From Misgurnus anguillicaudatus (taxonomy: Eukaryota; Chordata; Actinopteri; Cypriniformes; Cobitidae): DNA of 64,000 bases. Under the pieces are notes generated by a model that was not told where the DNA came from, ran no database searches, and worked only from the letters and a program-made list of their open reading frames with translations. This document shows positions 46,955-60,124 of this stretch, one piece after another. Both the position numbers and the translations under genes were made by a program. The DNA lies in the NCBI RefSeq assembly GCF_027580225.2, contig NC_073352.2, positions 3,164,501 to 3,228,500 on the forward strand. Direction: 5' to 3'. Numbering within the stretch: the stretch's first letter is position 1; every line of letters starts with the position of its first letter.

Positions 46955-47189
46955 AGGCGGAGTCCACGATGTTTGAAAGACAATGTTGATATTTGAAATC
47001 ACCTAAACAAACACGCCCCTACCGCAATAGAATCTGGACCTTCTGTTGATGGACCCGTCCCACACATATGCAACCCGGCAAGGATGTCGGTTAGTAGACA
47101 CACTCCTTACTGTTGATTGGGTAAGTGTGTTTTGGTAGTCGGCCCGTCTCCTTTTCCAAAGCGTTTTTCAAACATCGTGGACTCCGCCT
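46955..47189. mobile_element. TTAA-flanked MITE (235 bp)
   Basis: Perfect inverted ends AGGCGGAGTCCACGATGTTT plus GAAA on both sides, flanked by TTAA (46951-46954, 47190-47193). The intact ends suggest a recent insertion. Confidence 0.88.
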
Positions 47190-47998
47190 TTAACTTCAAC
47201 ACTTGAATCAGTGTTACTTTTTAACACTAATCTTTAGTCTATATATAATCCAGACCATCTGGGTATGGATTATATAGGGGAGAGCTGGGGCGAAAGTACC
47301 ATTTTCAGAAAAACTTAATTTTATAAGATAATTTATGTTATATGGAATTTTGGAACAAATGTAAAAGTATAATTTCACTTTGAACATTAGTAGCAAATTG
47401 TTACTTTTGACCCTTTCAGATGGGACGAAAGTAACAAACAGATGGCCAAATGTAACACAACAGAACAAGATAGATTGTTAATATGTATCTGCAAACATAT
47501 TCTGCCATTTATCTTTGCAAATTTAATTAAAAATAATTAAATTACATTTTCATTTTAAATTTCAGTTTCATCAAATGATTCAAAAGCAACCAACAGTACA
47601 AACTTGATTTGTTGAGAATAAAACATTTTTAACAGTATGAACACTATGAAAATTAATTTAAATCATATTAGAATAATATACATTTTCAACATAAAGCAGC
47701 GGGACAAAAGTAACAAGCGTTACTTTCGTCATGAACAGGAACTCCTGACATTTTTAAAAGAGAAGGTAAACTTGTGTTACAGGATGCGTTACAGCACTAT
47801 ATAACCTGTAGATTGATCAGTATTGTAACACATGAAACACAAAATGCATTATAAGAACAAATTATAACCACTTTAGGAATTTACTAAAGCTTTCAGGACC
47901 TACACGCACAAAACAAAGACGAAATAACGCAATATTTGTCAGCTCTGTCAAGGGTTTCGAGCTAAAGATGCTGTCATAGTTTGAAATGCCAATGTAGT

Positions 47999-49660
47999 CA
48001 GGGATGGGCAGTATTTTTGATACATGTATTTCAAATACAAAATAGTATTTTGATGAAAATGCCTTCATGTTTTGTATCAAAATACTTTAGTGTTTTGTAT
48101 TTTTAAAATACTGTAAAATACTTTGTAAGAAGTCTACCTGATGACATCATAGAAATGCGGCCTCTGATTGGTGATAACTCAGAAGTTTACCTAGACCAGA
48201 AAAGTGATCCATACGCCTTATTCAGTCCCCCGCCACATTGATTTCAAATCGAGGCCGTGAGGGACCGACGTCCAGAGCGTGCAGTTCAAACCTGTAGGAT
48301 GCTGGTCATTCAGCCATCCAAACACAAAATAGATCATTTTACAAATTTTCACAGGACAAAGAACCTCAGAAATCAAGGATTGTCAAAATAAGAATAGACA
48401 TATGACCCAACCTGAGACGAGAACAGCGCACCGCGCACACAATATCTGCCTTGGATATTAGCCTGTTGGCCAATCGCCAATCTCTCATGTTGTACACATG
48501 TTTACTTTTCTTTTAAAACACTGATACAACAATACAATATGTTATGAATACACCAAAGTATACATCTCCAGTTTGTATAGAACATAAATGTATTTTCTAT
48601 GTTTGTTCAAGACATGAACATTGACTTAATAATGTGCGATTGACTTGATATCAATCTATTTATGTGATATTTTGTTGTGCAAGTATTGTTTGAGGTAAAA
48701 CCCCATATGAACCTCCAAAGTTGTGTACAAATGTTATTTAGTTAGAAATTAATCCTGCTTCTGATTCCGGTCAGTGTGCTTAAAAAAAACTGAGAAAAGT
48801 TTTTAACGTATTCATGCCTTGCGTTTTTTGTAATCGGTACGAATTGAAGATATGTATAGTTATAGGACTATATTAGTGTTTTAAAGAAAAGTAAGCTATT
48901 AGAAATTAATGATTAGCCAACAGGCCAATAACAAAACAAAAAATTTATGTACACATTGCGCTGTCTCAAATAAGGTCATATGTCCCCTCTCACTCCAAAA
49001 ATCCATGATTTATAAGGTTCTTTGTCCTGGGGAAATTTGTAATTGTGTTTTGATGGTTAAATGACAAGCATCCCGGTACAAAACAATATGTTTGAAGCGC
49101 ACGCTCTGGACGTCCATCCCCCACAACCTCGGTCCGGAACCAACCCGGCGGCAGGCTGAATAAGGCGTATATGAAATGTGGTGGTCAGGGTAAGAAACGT
49201 GCATGCTGCCAGCTTTTCATAAATAATTTGCTATAATTTTTAAAAGTTAAGTTTTGGCGTTTGTTTTAGTAGGCTAAATAATTTAGCTTGCTACTTTCAG
49301 TCTATGTTGGTTGTGCATGAAAAACATAAAACTTTTCAGTGTTGTACAACAATAACAACTGGGATTTTATTGCTGTAGTACGGTCTAAACTTGTTTGTCA
49401 GTGTTGCTTATGCAAAGTAGGCCCTTTGTTACCAGCTGCATATGTCAGTTTTTTGCATGACTCAATCAGAGTCAATGTAATGGTGAAGCAATAGATCAAT
49501 TAGTCCAACTGATGGAAGGTTTGTGAAGAAATTTCATGCTCCTTCGTAAAAGTATTTTTTAGTATTTTCAAAATACAGTAGTTTATTTTGACACATTTAA
49601 AACTAAGGTATTTGGTATTTTATTTTAAAATACATTTTGATGTATCTTTGCCCAACCCTG
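47999..49660. mobile_element. hAT element nested in 47277-49730
   Basis: Ends CAGGGATGGGCAGTATTTTT / CTTTGCCCAACCCTG; perfect 8-bp duplication AATGTAGT at 47991-47998 and 49661-49668. It carries a further foldback element, 48211-49170. Confidence 0.9.
48211..49170. mobile_element. Foldback element nested in the hAT
   Basis: ATACGCCTTATTCAG at 48211 and CTGAATAAGGCGTAT at 49156-49170 begin arms of about 230 bp that pair through CGTCCAGAGCGTGC and GACAAAGAACCT. Arms are diverged; the centre is AT-rich. Confidence 0.7.
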
Positions 49661-49981
49661 AATGTAGTCAGAGCTCTGAGAAATCACTTTGTTACTTTTG
49701 TCCCGCGTTACTTTCGCCCCGGTTCTCCCCTACACCTACAAGGGGCTGTTTTCCAGACAGGCCTTATCTTGATCCCAGACTAAAATACATGTTTGAGCAG
49801 CCTTAATTTAAAAACACCTGACATATCATACCATAAATCAGTGCCACTGTTTTGTCTCAAGATGCACACCTGCATTGTTTTTTGTTAGTTTGGTTTGTAA
49901 AAACTACTTAGATGTACCAATATAACTAAGGATAAATCCTGGATAAACCTAAACCCTATCTGGGAACGTGCCCCATGAGTG

Positions 49982-52900
49982 TTAATTTAGCACCAAGGGG
50001 TTTTGCTGTTTATCTTTATCAGTCATGGTGTTATCTTCTGGCACATTATCATTTCCTCTATCCTCAGTACTAGTTGTAGATGTAATGATCGTCTCCTCCT
50101 CAGTTCGAACCACAGAAAATCTAGTGCGATCACTGGACCATTCACAAACAGTGACCGTTGTCTTTGTATTTAATTTGTCTTGTGAAATCACATCTGAAGT
50201 CCCTCTGTCAGAAATTTCACCCCCTGAGCTACTCTCGTGGACCGTCTTCTCTAATTTATGAGCAGAACCTTTATTTGAGTTTTTGTCTAATGCTGTTTCA
50301 GGGTCAGTATGAAACACAGCAGCTGAACTCAGGCACTCTTCCAGAGAGACCGACAGCTGATCAGCAGTTTTCTGCCCTTCTTTGTCCTCCACAAACATCT
50401 CAGGTACCACTTTGGTTCCCACTGGATTATTTCCCTTGTAGAAGCCCAGCAGTGGGAGGCTTTTCTTCCGCTTGCCTACGTTTGGGACCGTGCCATTAGT
50501 TGCTCCGTCTTTAAACATGTTGCGGATGTTGTATTCCTCCTGAGGCTTTTTTGAGGTATCTTTAATTCCTGAGAGAGTTGTGTCATTCGACACATCACCC
50601 GGTTTAGGAGTGGGCAGATTAATCGAACCTTGAAGGCTGGGTTTTTTCTCCATGTGGGTGACACGAAATCTGTGGATTTAAAGATGATTCTGACATAAGT
50701 CTTACAGTTACAGTTTTAGATCATAATAAGGTACAACATGGCATGTCGATTATATTTTAGTCACTGCCTAAAACTGGTATAAGGCATTCTTTCAACTGTG
50801 AATGCAAGAATTATACTATTTTGGAAACAAAATATATATGATTGTGTGATTGATTTTAGAAATGAAAATAATATGAAAAGAATGTACATTAGGTCATACC
50901 TGCCCACAGAAAATACAGTCTGCTCCCCTGGCCGGGCTTTGCTTTTAAACATGCGACTTCTGCGTCGTGTTTTTAATACATGTCCCTGTCTACAATGGAC
51001 ACAAGAGCTGATTTCACCTCCCAGATGAATTGTATGATGGTGAAGGGGAGGACCATCTATACTGTCTTTGTGACGTAACCTGGACAAAGAAATACAACAC
51101 TATTTAGTATCTCTATAAAAATATATGACCGTGACCATACTGTTTGCTCAAATGTACATCATATTTAAGGTCCCAAACTGAATGAAACACAGAACGTTTG
51201 ACCAAACTTTTTCAATGCTCATAACTTTAAACATATCTTAGTCCTAGCAGTGTGCCTTTGTGAAAAAGTGTTGGCCCCCTTCAGATTTCTTATGTTTTTG
51301 CATATTTGTCACACTTTAATGTTTCAGATCACTTAACAAATGTAACTATTAGTCAAAAATAACACAACATGCTGTTTTAAATGAAGGTTTTAGAGAAACA
51401 AAAATCCAAAACTACATGGCCATGTGTGAAAAAGTGTTTGCCCCCTTAAAAAACATAACTTAACTGTGGTTTATCACACATGAGTTCAGTTTCTCTGGCC
51501 ATACTGAGGTCTCATTACTGCAATACATGTTTGCAATCAAGAAATCACTTAAATAGGACCTAGCTTGTCAGGATTTAGAGGACACAAAACACGAACCCAA
51601 ATGCAGACATAAATAACAAAGGGATTTATTATAAAACAGGGGAAAAAAACAGGAAAACAAAACCCACGAGGGGCAAAACAAGACAAGGGAAACAACACTA
51701 CACTAAACTGACACTAAACTTTAACATTACTAACAATAAACTTCTCAAACACAAAACAGATCTAGACTTGGATATAATACAAAACTTACAGGAATCGGCA
51801 GGGCATGAGACACGTGCACAGAACAGCAAACACAAGGACAATAAATAGGGACAAAGTAATTACATACACCTGGAAAATAATCACGAGTAAGGGATCGGGG
51901 AAAAAGTGACGAGACCCGGGAAATGCGTGGTCAGAATAAACCAATACTACAACCACACATTTCCCACATAAAACATATGTACTGTCAGAACCCTGCCATG
52001 CTAAACTAGATCTAAATACCAACAGGATCCGGCAGGATTCTGACATAGCTGACAAAGTGAAGTAGACCAAAAGATCCTCTACACATCATGCTGAGATCCA
52101 AAGATATTCAGAAACAAATGAGAAAGAAAGTAATTGAAATCTATCATTCTGGAAAAGGTTATAAAGCCATTTCTAAACCTTTGGGACTTCAGCGAACCAC
52201 AGTAAGAGCCATTATCCACAAATGATAAAAACATGAAACACCTTCCCAAGAGTTGGACAAATTTTATCCCACAAGCACAGCGACGACTTATCCAAGAGGT
52301 CACAAAAGACCCCACAACAACATCCAAAGAACTGCAGACCTCACTTGCCTCAGTTAAGGTCAGTGTTCATGACCTCACCATAAGAAAGAGGCTTGGCCTT
52401 CAAGGCAGAGTTCCAAGATGAAAACCGCTGCTGAGCAGAAAGAACATAAAGGCTTGTCTCAGTTTTGCCAGAAAACATCTTAATGATCCCCAAGTCAAAT
52501 ACTGTGGACTGACGAGATAACAGTTGTACTTTTTAGAAGGGATGTGTCCCATTAAAGTTAACATATTGTCAAATCTGAATTTTGGCCAAACAAACCCCCA
52601 AGGAACATCGCACCATGTGAGAAAATGCTGTTTAATAGATGGATGTCAGGAAACTAAATCATTGCCCAGGCTTCTAAAAAAAAACATTATAAAATGGGCA
52701 GTTCTGGTTCTTCATTTTGATTGGTTGAAACGTGTTCTAAGCCGTGATAAAATACTCTGGTAAACCCCACAGTTCAGACCGCATTTCATAAGTATCACTG
52801 CACCACTGTTGCTGCGTACTGATTTGTGAAAATAAACACCACAGTCTTTAATCATATTCATAATTTGTCTACAATTGCACAATTAATGGCGATATCCAGA

Positions 52901-55900
52901 TAAATGTCAATAAATATTAGTCCCTTTCACACATACAGTCTTTACTGGTAATTTACCGGTAAATTGCCGTTAACATGTCATGTGTGAACAGAACCTTTAC
53001 GGTAAATCAGTGCTCCCAATTTACCAGTAAGACAGGTTGTAAGATTACCAGTAATTTACCGGTAAGCGCTGTGTGTGAACGAAAATTATAGGATTACCGG
53101 CATTTAGAACGGACGGTGTCAGACCGTGCTGACAGCTTCGGGCCAATCATAGCGTTTTAATACAGATGACGCGTTTACCCCTGCAGTGTTTACTGACGTT
53201 TCCACACACATGCTGCTTGAAAGTTGAGCACACCTGAAGTTTACGTCCACATTTCTTCACCAAAGTTGTTTAAAACAGCTTACCGCCGAATTGCCGACGT
53301 CCTTGGCACGCCCTCTGTGAAGCCTAAAGTGCAAACAGTAGGCTACTGTTGTTAAAAACGCATTTTCGGTTTGACGTCGTCTCATTCAATGTTGGTTTGG
53401 TCATGAGCAACTTCGCGACTGTTTACCACAGACGTGAAAACAACAAAATACGGACCGTGGTTATGAACGACGTGGATTATTTACAAATACAACACTGAGC
53501 TCTCCGCGTGCTACAGGTACTTCCGCTTTCTCAACGAATTTACCGGTATTTTGATACTGATGTGTGAATGATGTCTTACTGGTAAAATAACAGAACGCCA
53601 CTGCGTGTGTGAACAGCACATTTTTGTATTTACTGGTAAATTCATTCTGGTAAATTCATGGTAATTTACCAGAATTGCTGTGTGAAAGAGGCTAGTGTTG
53701 AGTCATATAATCAATAAAGAGAAAACGCTCCCTGAGGAGTTTGTACCTAAAGTGGAATTATCTGTTTAGCTGTAAATTTGAGAGGTGATAAGAGAACAAA
53801 TGAAGGTAGGATGAAACGTTTTTTTTTTTTTTGTTTGTTTGAAAGCGATGGTCTGTCTTTTTATTTGATATTTTATGTTTATTTAAAGGAGATAATTTTT
53901 CTGTAAGGCATAAAACTAAAACTGGGTGGCAACTTGAAAAAAAAAACGCTGATGGGGAAAGAGTTAAGCATACTTCCAAGCATATTTGATCAATACTTTA
54001 ACAGTTGCACGGTGTAAATGTTAATGTATATTTTAGATGAATGTTGATTTATAAAAATAAATACCACAGTCTTTAATCATATTTTCATTGTGTCTTTGCT
54101 GCATCTGTGTTGGTTGGGAACTGTGCTCTGTTTCAGCCACACTTGATTCTGAGGAACTACTTTGTTTGGCGGAAGAGTAATATTTGTACTACTATAATTA
54201 TTACGACTTAGTTGTGTTTTATTTTATGAAATCCTGCTATGCATATGAAGTAACCGTATTATAAAAGCAATAAGCCCCGCAAAGCAGTGGGGTTACAGTG
54301 CATTTTATAACAGCTAAGGGGCGTTGTTAGGCATGACGCGAAGCGGGGCTGCTTCTTGGGGCTTATTACCTTATTAATATACGAGAACAATGGCTAATGT
54401 TCATTTTTCCAGAAATTCCTCAACAATTAGTTTGACTTTAGCCTTCTGTTCTAAACATTTCACTGCTTTAATGTGGCAGTCTAATGTGGTTTCTCCAGGA
54501 ATCTACTCATCAAAGATGTTGCAGTCCTAACTTTGTTGGGTCCGACCTCAAATCCACAACTCATAAGTAAACACATTTTAAGTAGTGCTGCATGATCACT
54601 TGCATGTAATTGTCACGCGTATTACTAGTCAGCTTGTTGATTAGTAATAAAGCACCATTGCCTGCTTTTAGAACCGGCTGCCGTTATGCAACGCTAACGT
54701 GATGCTTACTGGAGGCATACATGTTGTTTTGTAATGTTAAAAGTCTTTGGTAGCCACAAGTTTTGATAGAATATCTGTTGGAAATCAGACGTTGTTTGTT
54801 TTCTTAAGTTGCAGACACCGGCCCTGTTGGTTTATGTTTGTTTATTGAGTTAAACATGGTAAGGTTAAAATCTCTTAGTCTATGTGTCTCTCTGTCTCGG
54901 TTTACTAACCTAACCTTTAGTGTACAGAAACCAACATTTAGTGGACTTCCATGGGTAACGTTAACATTATTAAACTGCGTATTTCACTCATAAAACAGCA
55001 GGCCAATGAGAAGAGAGGCTCATGAATATTACTTATAACAGGCCAAAACAACCTGTTCTTAGCAGAGCTCCTGGAAGAGGAGCTGTAAAAAATATATAGT
55101 GATTGTTTTTGGTACTTAAACTGCAAATATATATTCTAAAGGACATCATAACCTAAAATTAAAACTCTAGAAGATTTAAATGTATGTGATATGTGATCTT
55201 TAACTTCTGACATAAAAGTAACACAGCATTTGAGAAAGAGAGCATCATACCAACAGTAAAATATGGTGGTGGAAGTGTGATGGTCTGGGGCTGTTTGGCT
55301 GCTTCAGGACCTGGAAGACTTGCTGTGATAAATGGAACCATGAATTCTCTCTACCAAACTATCCTGAAGAAGAATGTCTGGCCAGCTATTCTTGACCTCA
55401 AGCTGAAGCAAACTTGGGTTCTGCAGCAAAACAATGATCCAAAACACACCAACAAGTCCACATCTGAATGGCTAAAGAAAAACAAAATAAAGACTTTGGA
55501 GTGGCATAGTCAAAGTCCTGACCTCAGTCCTATTGAGATGCTGTGGCAAGACCATAAAAAGGCGGTTCATGCTCAAAAACCCTCCAATGTGGCTGAATAA
55601 CAACAATTCTGCAAAGATGCCAGAATTCCTCCACAGCGCTGTAACAGACTCATTGCAAGTTACTACAAATGCTTGATTGCAGTTGTTGCTGCTAAGGGTG
55701 GCCCAACCAGTTATTAGGTTTAGGGGGCATGTAGTTTTGGATTTTGTTTTAATAATAAAAACCTTCATTTTAAAACTACATGTTGTGTTCACTTGTGTTA
55801 TTTTTTTACAAAATATTTGTTACAAAAACATTTTTGGTGATCTGAAACATAAAGTGTGACAAATATGCAAAACATAAGAAATCTGGAGGGGGCCAAAACT

Positions 55901-57752
55901 TTTTCACACCACTGTAAATGTTAAATTAATACTGAATTTACAAATTCAAATTTTCCACATCAATATTTTGCACTGATAACTAAAAAAACATTCCTTCATA
56001 TAATTCTAAAAAATATGTGATCATATACAAAAACAGAATGAAATATATAAGCACCAATGATGTGGAGATATGTAAAGACTCGTTTTGTTCCATCATTCAC
56101 AAATGATATGAAGTAATATGATATGATGTCATTTAGATTTCAAAGCCACATGTGTTGATAATACAGTATGTAAATATACCAAGGGTCATGATGTTCACAA
56201 ACATTTTGGCCACCCAGCATATCTTTGAAGGCCTCTGTATTAGCTGGAACACAAAAGTTGTCATAAATTATGTAATAGATTGCATGCAATTAGATCCAAT
56301 AACATGCAAAGTGTTGGTAAAAATAATTTAAATACATGACGAAAGATATAGTTAATGTTTTCTGATTAAGAACAGAATAAAACAAAATACTACAATGAAT
56401 CTTTACCTTTGTTTTCAATGATGCACTTCAGAATTTGTTCCACAGTGTCCTGACTGTCATCTGATTCATCTGCAGATACATTTTTTTTTTATATTACATT
56501 TAAATGTTAACCTGTGATGGGTTCAATATCCACATTTCTGGGTTGGGTCAAATACAGTATAAACATTTTCAATGGTTGGGTTTGTCAACATTTTCAGGGT
56601 TATTAGATCTTAAAATCCTAATGTTTGTTGAGAAGAACAAAGAAAGTCATAAAAGGTTTGAATGTCACAAGCACAAATAAATCATAAATCCATTTTAATA
56701 TCAGGTGTAAACAGACTCTTAGGGTTTGTTCACACAGCACACAAATTTGATTAGTTTTCATGTCTAACTGTTGGAGCATCATGCTAAATGCTAAAATCAG
56801 ATCTGTTCATTTATGTTGTTTAGTCTACAGCTGGTGTATTTCCATCAGTTTGGTTTAGTAATGTCAGCTGAATGCCAATATATTTCCTAGATGTGGAGTG
56901 GCTTTGAAAATGGAAAACTAGATATTCGTCTCATGCCTTAACTCTGACAAAGAGTCGACAGAGAGCACATATATGATGAAATACATTCAGAAAGACACAA
57001 TCAGTTTGTCCTTAACACTAGTTGTGCTAAATGCCTGCAGATAACTCATAAACAAACCAAACTATTTTACATGTTTTAAGTTGTGGTGAACAGATAAGTT
57101 GACTATATGAGTGTATTGGGTTCATCAATGAATCGTGTTAGTTACTAGTAACTTTATCTTAATGGACGTGATGTGTGCAGTTAGAGATTTGAAACCATGT
57201 TTATTGTCAATGTTATGGTGGTTTCCTGTAGTCAAACATCACTGAATTGTGAAACATCAGTGAATAATTGAAAATCAAGATACATTTTTTGCTTTTTTTT
57301 CTTTATAGATAAAACTGCATGCATTACCACATTATTATGTGATAATTATTATAAATGGAACAGAATTAGCACTTTCTGTCAATCTATAAACGTGTTATAC
57401 AAACAGTGTTCTAACCTACATATTTGTACATGTGCATTTCTGCATATTTATGATTTGCCTTTTCTGTATTAATACTAAAAACTATTTGCTTTCTGAGTAG
57501 CAAGATATTATTGTCATTCATGCTTAAACAAGCACACATATTAGAAAAAAATGACTTGCCATCTTTTTCTGTCTCCAGTTTGTCCTCGCAGGCTTCTTCA
57601 TCATCCTCCAGTTCACATCTGTAGCCTTTCTTTTTCAGCAAATGGCATACCAGGAAACCCAGAAGACCAGTGATAAAGAAGAGAAAGACCATGAGGAAGA
57701 TGATATATGTTGGCGGAGGTTCACCCACACTGGGTGTCTCGTGGTCTGCCAT
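49982..57752 (-). CDS. rell2: RELT-like protein 2 (five coding exons, complete)
   Basis: Single-pass membrane protein of the RELT family; family members bind RELT and the kinase OXSR1 and can act on stress-kinase signalling. Coding exons on the minus strand are 57752-57560, 56469-56407, 56243-56180, 51079-50900 and 50669-49982; phases agree and give 395 residues plus TAA (human RELL2 is about 303). Residues 16-39 form a hydrophobic segment followed by KKKGYRC (40-46), the family hallmark. Next come an acidic stretch, QDTVEQILKCIIENK, and HHHTIHLGG with a CVHC pair. TVFSVGRFRVTHMEK spans the last junction; RFRV at 167-170 fits the OXSR1/SPAK docking pattern [RK]Fx[VI]. The C-terminal half is Ser/Thr-rich and low complexity. 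I chose the ATG at 57752 because it aligns with the short N-terminus of RELL2. Intron 1 uses a GC donor. The 5.1-kb intron 51080-56179 is filled with transposons. Confidence 0.93.
51566..52045 (-). repeat. Solo LTR (480 bp) in the Tc1 element
   Basis: Plus-strand ends TGTCAGGATTTAGAGG and GGCAGGATTCTGACA; perfect 5-bp duplication TAGCT (51561-51565, 52046-52050). The end CTGCCATGCTAAACTAGAT resembles the LTRs at 7798-11711, so it is a related family. Confidence 0.88.
52920..53692. mobile_element. TA-flanked DNA element, copy 2
   Basis: Ends GTCCCTTTCACACATACAG / CTGTGTGAAAGAGGC; it matches 32838-35281 without that copy's inner insertion. ACTGGTAATTTACC-type motifs repeat near both ends. Confidence 0.78.
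54240..54375. repeat. Hairpin repeat related to 12695-13165
   Basis: Shares GTATTATAAAAGCAATAAG and GGCATGACGCGAAGCGG with the hairpin at 12695-13165. AATAAGCCCC is mirrored by GGGGCTTATT. Confidence 0.6.
56470..57559 (-). other. rell2: rell2 intron 1
   Basis: GC donor at 57559-57558 and acceptor TATCTGCAG at 56470. AT-rich, with no transposon that I can delimit. Confidence 0.7.
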
Positions 57753-57780
57753 CCCCCTGTCAGCTTTCACTATGGACGGT
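57561..57780 (-). other. rell2: rell2 first coding exon with GC donor and 28-nt 5'UTR part
   Basis: The exon follows an acceptor ending TTGCAG at 57781 and carries 28 untranslated bases before the ATG. Its 3' end reads GATG|GCAAGT: a GC donor otherwise matching consensus. Joining it to 56469 restores frame and gives the conserved acidic stretch. The exact last exon base is 57560. Confidence 0.8.
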
Positions 57781-58660
57781 CTGCAAAATGCACAAAAGAA
57801 AATCCATTACATTTGTAGACGAGGTAGTGCACGCTCCAGCATTGAGGAAGGACTCTTTGTCACGCCACCTTACTCTCCTGGCTCATTGAGATAATCAGTC
57901 ACTCGACTTTTCAGCATATATTTCTTGCTAAAACCTAACTTTATCTTGCTTTCCAGGCATGTGGTAGGAACAGCTTGGCCCACACCCTACGCTTTCACTC
58001 AGATAAATCAGCAAAACTGATATACGTCATAGCTTCAACAGAGCCAAAAAAGCACGGTGTATTTCTAATTATGTTGTTTGAATTTTGTTCAGTAACAACT
58101 GCCACAATAATTGGATAACCATAGTGTTGGTTAGTCAGTAGAAACCTTACAGTATAGTTTTAAATGAGTAATATCATTTGAACCCATACAGCGAGAATGA
58201 AACAAATTAAAGAAACATACAGTAAGTTACAATATCTTTTATAATACTGACATTCAAAGAAAGTCACAGATTTACAGAAATGTAACAAAGGAATAAATAT
58301 TTTATAAACCCAACTTTGTAATGTAATGTATGGGTCTCAGACCTTTGAAAAGTACTTAAATACTGAAAGCTTAATTGTATTGCTCTATATAACCACTAAG
58401 AAAATGTCTGGTGCTCCACTGGCTACATTACAGGTCTCTTCCAAAGCAAGGAAAAACATTACAGACACCCTGGACACAATCTCTTTGAAATGTTGCATTT
58501 CAGGGCTCTGAATACAAGCACATCTATAGAGAGATACAGGTGAATCTTTTCCATTTAGCTCAATCTCCTCATCAGTTAGCTGTCCCACCAGAGCCTCTTA
58601 TTCTAATATACAATATTCCCGCTGTTTATTTCCACTGTGTACTGTATAATAATGTCAACT
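57781..58660. other. Upstream (5') intron region of rell2
   Basis: No domain-bearing frame or delimited repeat. If the exon at 61386 is real, this is part of a 3.6-kb first intron. Confidence 0.4.
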
Positions 58661-58674
58661 TATTCTCATGAAAT

Positions 58675-59995
58675 GCGTATAAATAGCACGCAGTGTGAAA
58701 AGTCGTGCGGTACATTTGCAAATTCCAATTTTGCGTGCAAATGATACGCCAATACTTCCCGTCCTACGGCGCAGCTTTTTGTGTCGTTTTATGTATTGCA
58801 TTCTCAATGTTTTCTCATTGTCGCTTGGGTTTGGGGTTAAATATGGGATTTGCTTTAGGATGTCGTTTAATATATAGGTTTCTCCATGTTTTTGTCTATT
58901 TTTAAACCATGGTCGCTTGGAATTGTGGTTAGAAGTAGGGTTTGGGTTAGGATGTCATTGTATGTAACAAAAAGATGTTTTAAACCCCAAACCCAAGCGA
59001 CAATAGTAAATAAACAACACGAAAAGATGCACTGTATTACAGTTTTTTTACAGACGCTAGGACACATTTCTCAATACTTAGGTAACTTTTGCAAAATTCT
59101 TCACACAGTGAGCACAACAGAAGTCTATGTGGGCTAAACTGAGGATCAATTATCATTGCTTTGGCGCAAAATCCATTCAATGACTACATCTCTCAAATTT
59201 CATGAATTCTTTTCTCACTCAGACACAACAACTGACAAAAATCTTTGTACGTTCAGACCAATTTGCACATGCTTACATACTGTTTTCAAAACTGTTAAAC
59301 TTATGTTCAAAACAATAACATGATACAAAACTGAATAAGACACAAATTTGCTACATTTCAACAGTAATATTTTAATGAAATATATTTTAAATCTTAAAAT
59401 TAAATGCTATATAAACAATTGGACCAGTCACAGCTGTCCACAGCCCAGTAGATTAGCATTACTATTGTATCTGTATCAGTGGATGGCGTGTATACAAAGT
59501 CTTACATTTTGGAATTATGCAGTGGGAAAAAATAAACTACATAAAATATTGACAAATTCTGCATCATGTCTGATTCATTCCAGTAACATATAATGCAGTG
59601 AGTTATAACAGAGATGCGTCCTTGTTTTACATGTATAATGCTACATGTTGTTAGTGTTTTTTAGCTCATTGTTTTGTGGGTGACAAAGTGTGTTTGTCGG
59701 CTGTCAACCTTTGCTAGCGTTCTGGAAGAATGAGTTGATTTGAGACCTGAATAAAGTGTTTTGGTAATTGTAGTGCATTTTGAATGTAAAATGAACTGCT
59801 TTGCCAAGCTGAAAGTTGGTTAGAAGAACTGTGTGAGGAGTTTTGCAAAAGTGACCTAAGTATTGAGAAATGTTTCCTAGCGTCTGTAAAAACTGTAAGT
59901 GAACTGGAGGGACTGGCGTATCATATGCACGCAAAATTGGAATTTGGCAAATGTATTGCATGCCTTTTCACACTGCGTGCAATTTATACGCAAAT
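58675..59995. mobile_element. Inverted-repeat element (about 90-bp ends) with a nested TA element
   Basis: Left end GCGTATAAATAGCACGCAGT through CCAATTTTGCGTGCAAATGA; right end is its complement at 59910-59995. An inner stem TTGTCGCTTGGGTTTGGGGT / ACCCCAAACCCAAGCGACAA spans 58817-59004. The element 59040-59895 is inserted in it. Confidence 0.72.
59040..59895. mobile_element. TA-flanked DNA element (856 bp)
   Basis: Ends CAGTTTTTTTACAGACGCTA / TAGCGTCTGTAAAAACTG and pairing onward through CATTTCTCAATACTTAGGT for about 70 bp; TA on both sides. No transposase. Confidence 0.78.
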
Positions 59996-60124
59996 CATGG
60001 ACATTGAATCCTATAGAATCCTATATAAATTCATTTCTATTCATATTTCTTGTACATTTTGGCACATCTTATTACCCCTTGAGCTTTAGATATCATCTAG
60101 TTATGTATTCACAATCACAAAATG

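Larger units (their letters stand above)
47277..49730. mobile_element. DNA transposon split by a hAT element
   Basis: Ends GGGGAGAGCTGGGGCGAAAG / CTTTCGCCCCGGTTCTCCCC are inverted and TA-flanked. CGAAAGTAAC-type motifs recur inside. After removing 47999-49660 it is about 790 bp. Confidence 0.75.
52556..55199. mobile_element. 2.6-kb insertion in Tc1 at a TTAA site
   Basis: TTAA at 52552-52555 and 55200-55203 bracket sequence foreign to Tc1; removing it restores Tc1 collinearity. Ends AGTTAACATAT and its approximate inverse ATATGTGATCT pair only weakly. It contains the elements at 52920-53692 and 54240-54375. No transposase frame seen. Confidence 0.6.
52079..55600 (+). pseudogene. Tc1 transposase in two pieces
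   Basis: First piece (52079-52551): MLRSKDIQKQMRKKVIEIYH, helix-turn-helix GKGYKAISKPLGLQRTTVRA, then stops and shifts. Second piece (55210-55600): VMVWGCLAASGPGRLAVING, QQNNDPKHTNKSTSEWLKKN and SPDLSPIEMLWQDHKKAVHA, covering the second and third catalytic acidic residues; the second is in a DPKHT block. A 2.6-kb insertion separates the two pieces. It cannot produce a protein. Confidence 0.85.
51248..55914 (+). mobile_element. Tc1-like transposon in rell2 intron, split twice
   Basis: Inverted ends CAGTGTGCCTTTGTGAAAAA / TTTTTCACACCACTG continuing through CTTATGTTTTTGCATATTTG. It is interrupted by a solo LTR (51566-52045) and a 2644-bp insertion (52556-55199). With these removed it is about 1.5 kb, the usual Tc1 size. 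It lies antisense to rell2. Confidence 0.82.

Noticed and set aside
50025..50499. Plus-strand frames over the last rell2 exon
   Set aside because: Antisense to a conserved coding exon with correct phase and family motifs.
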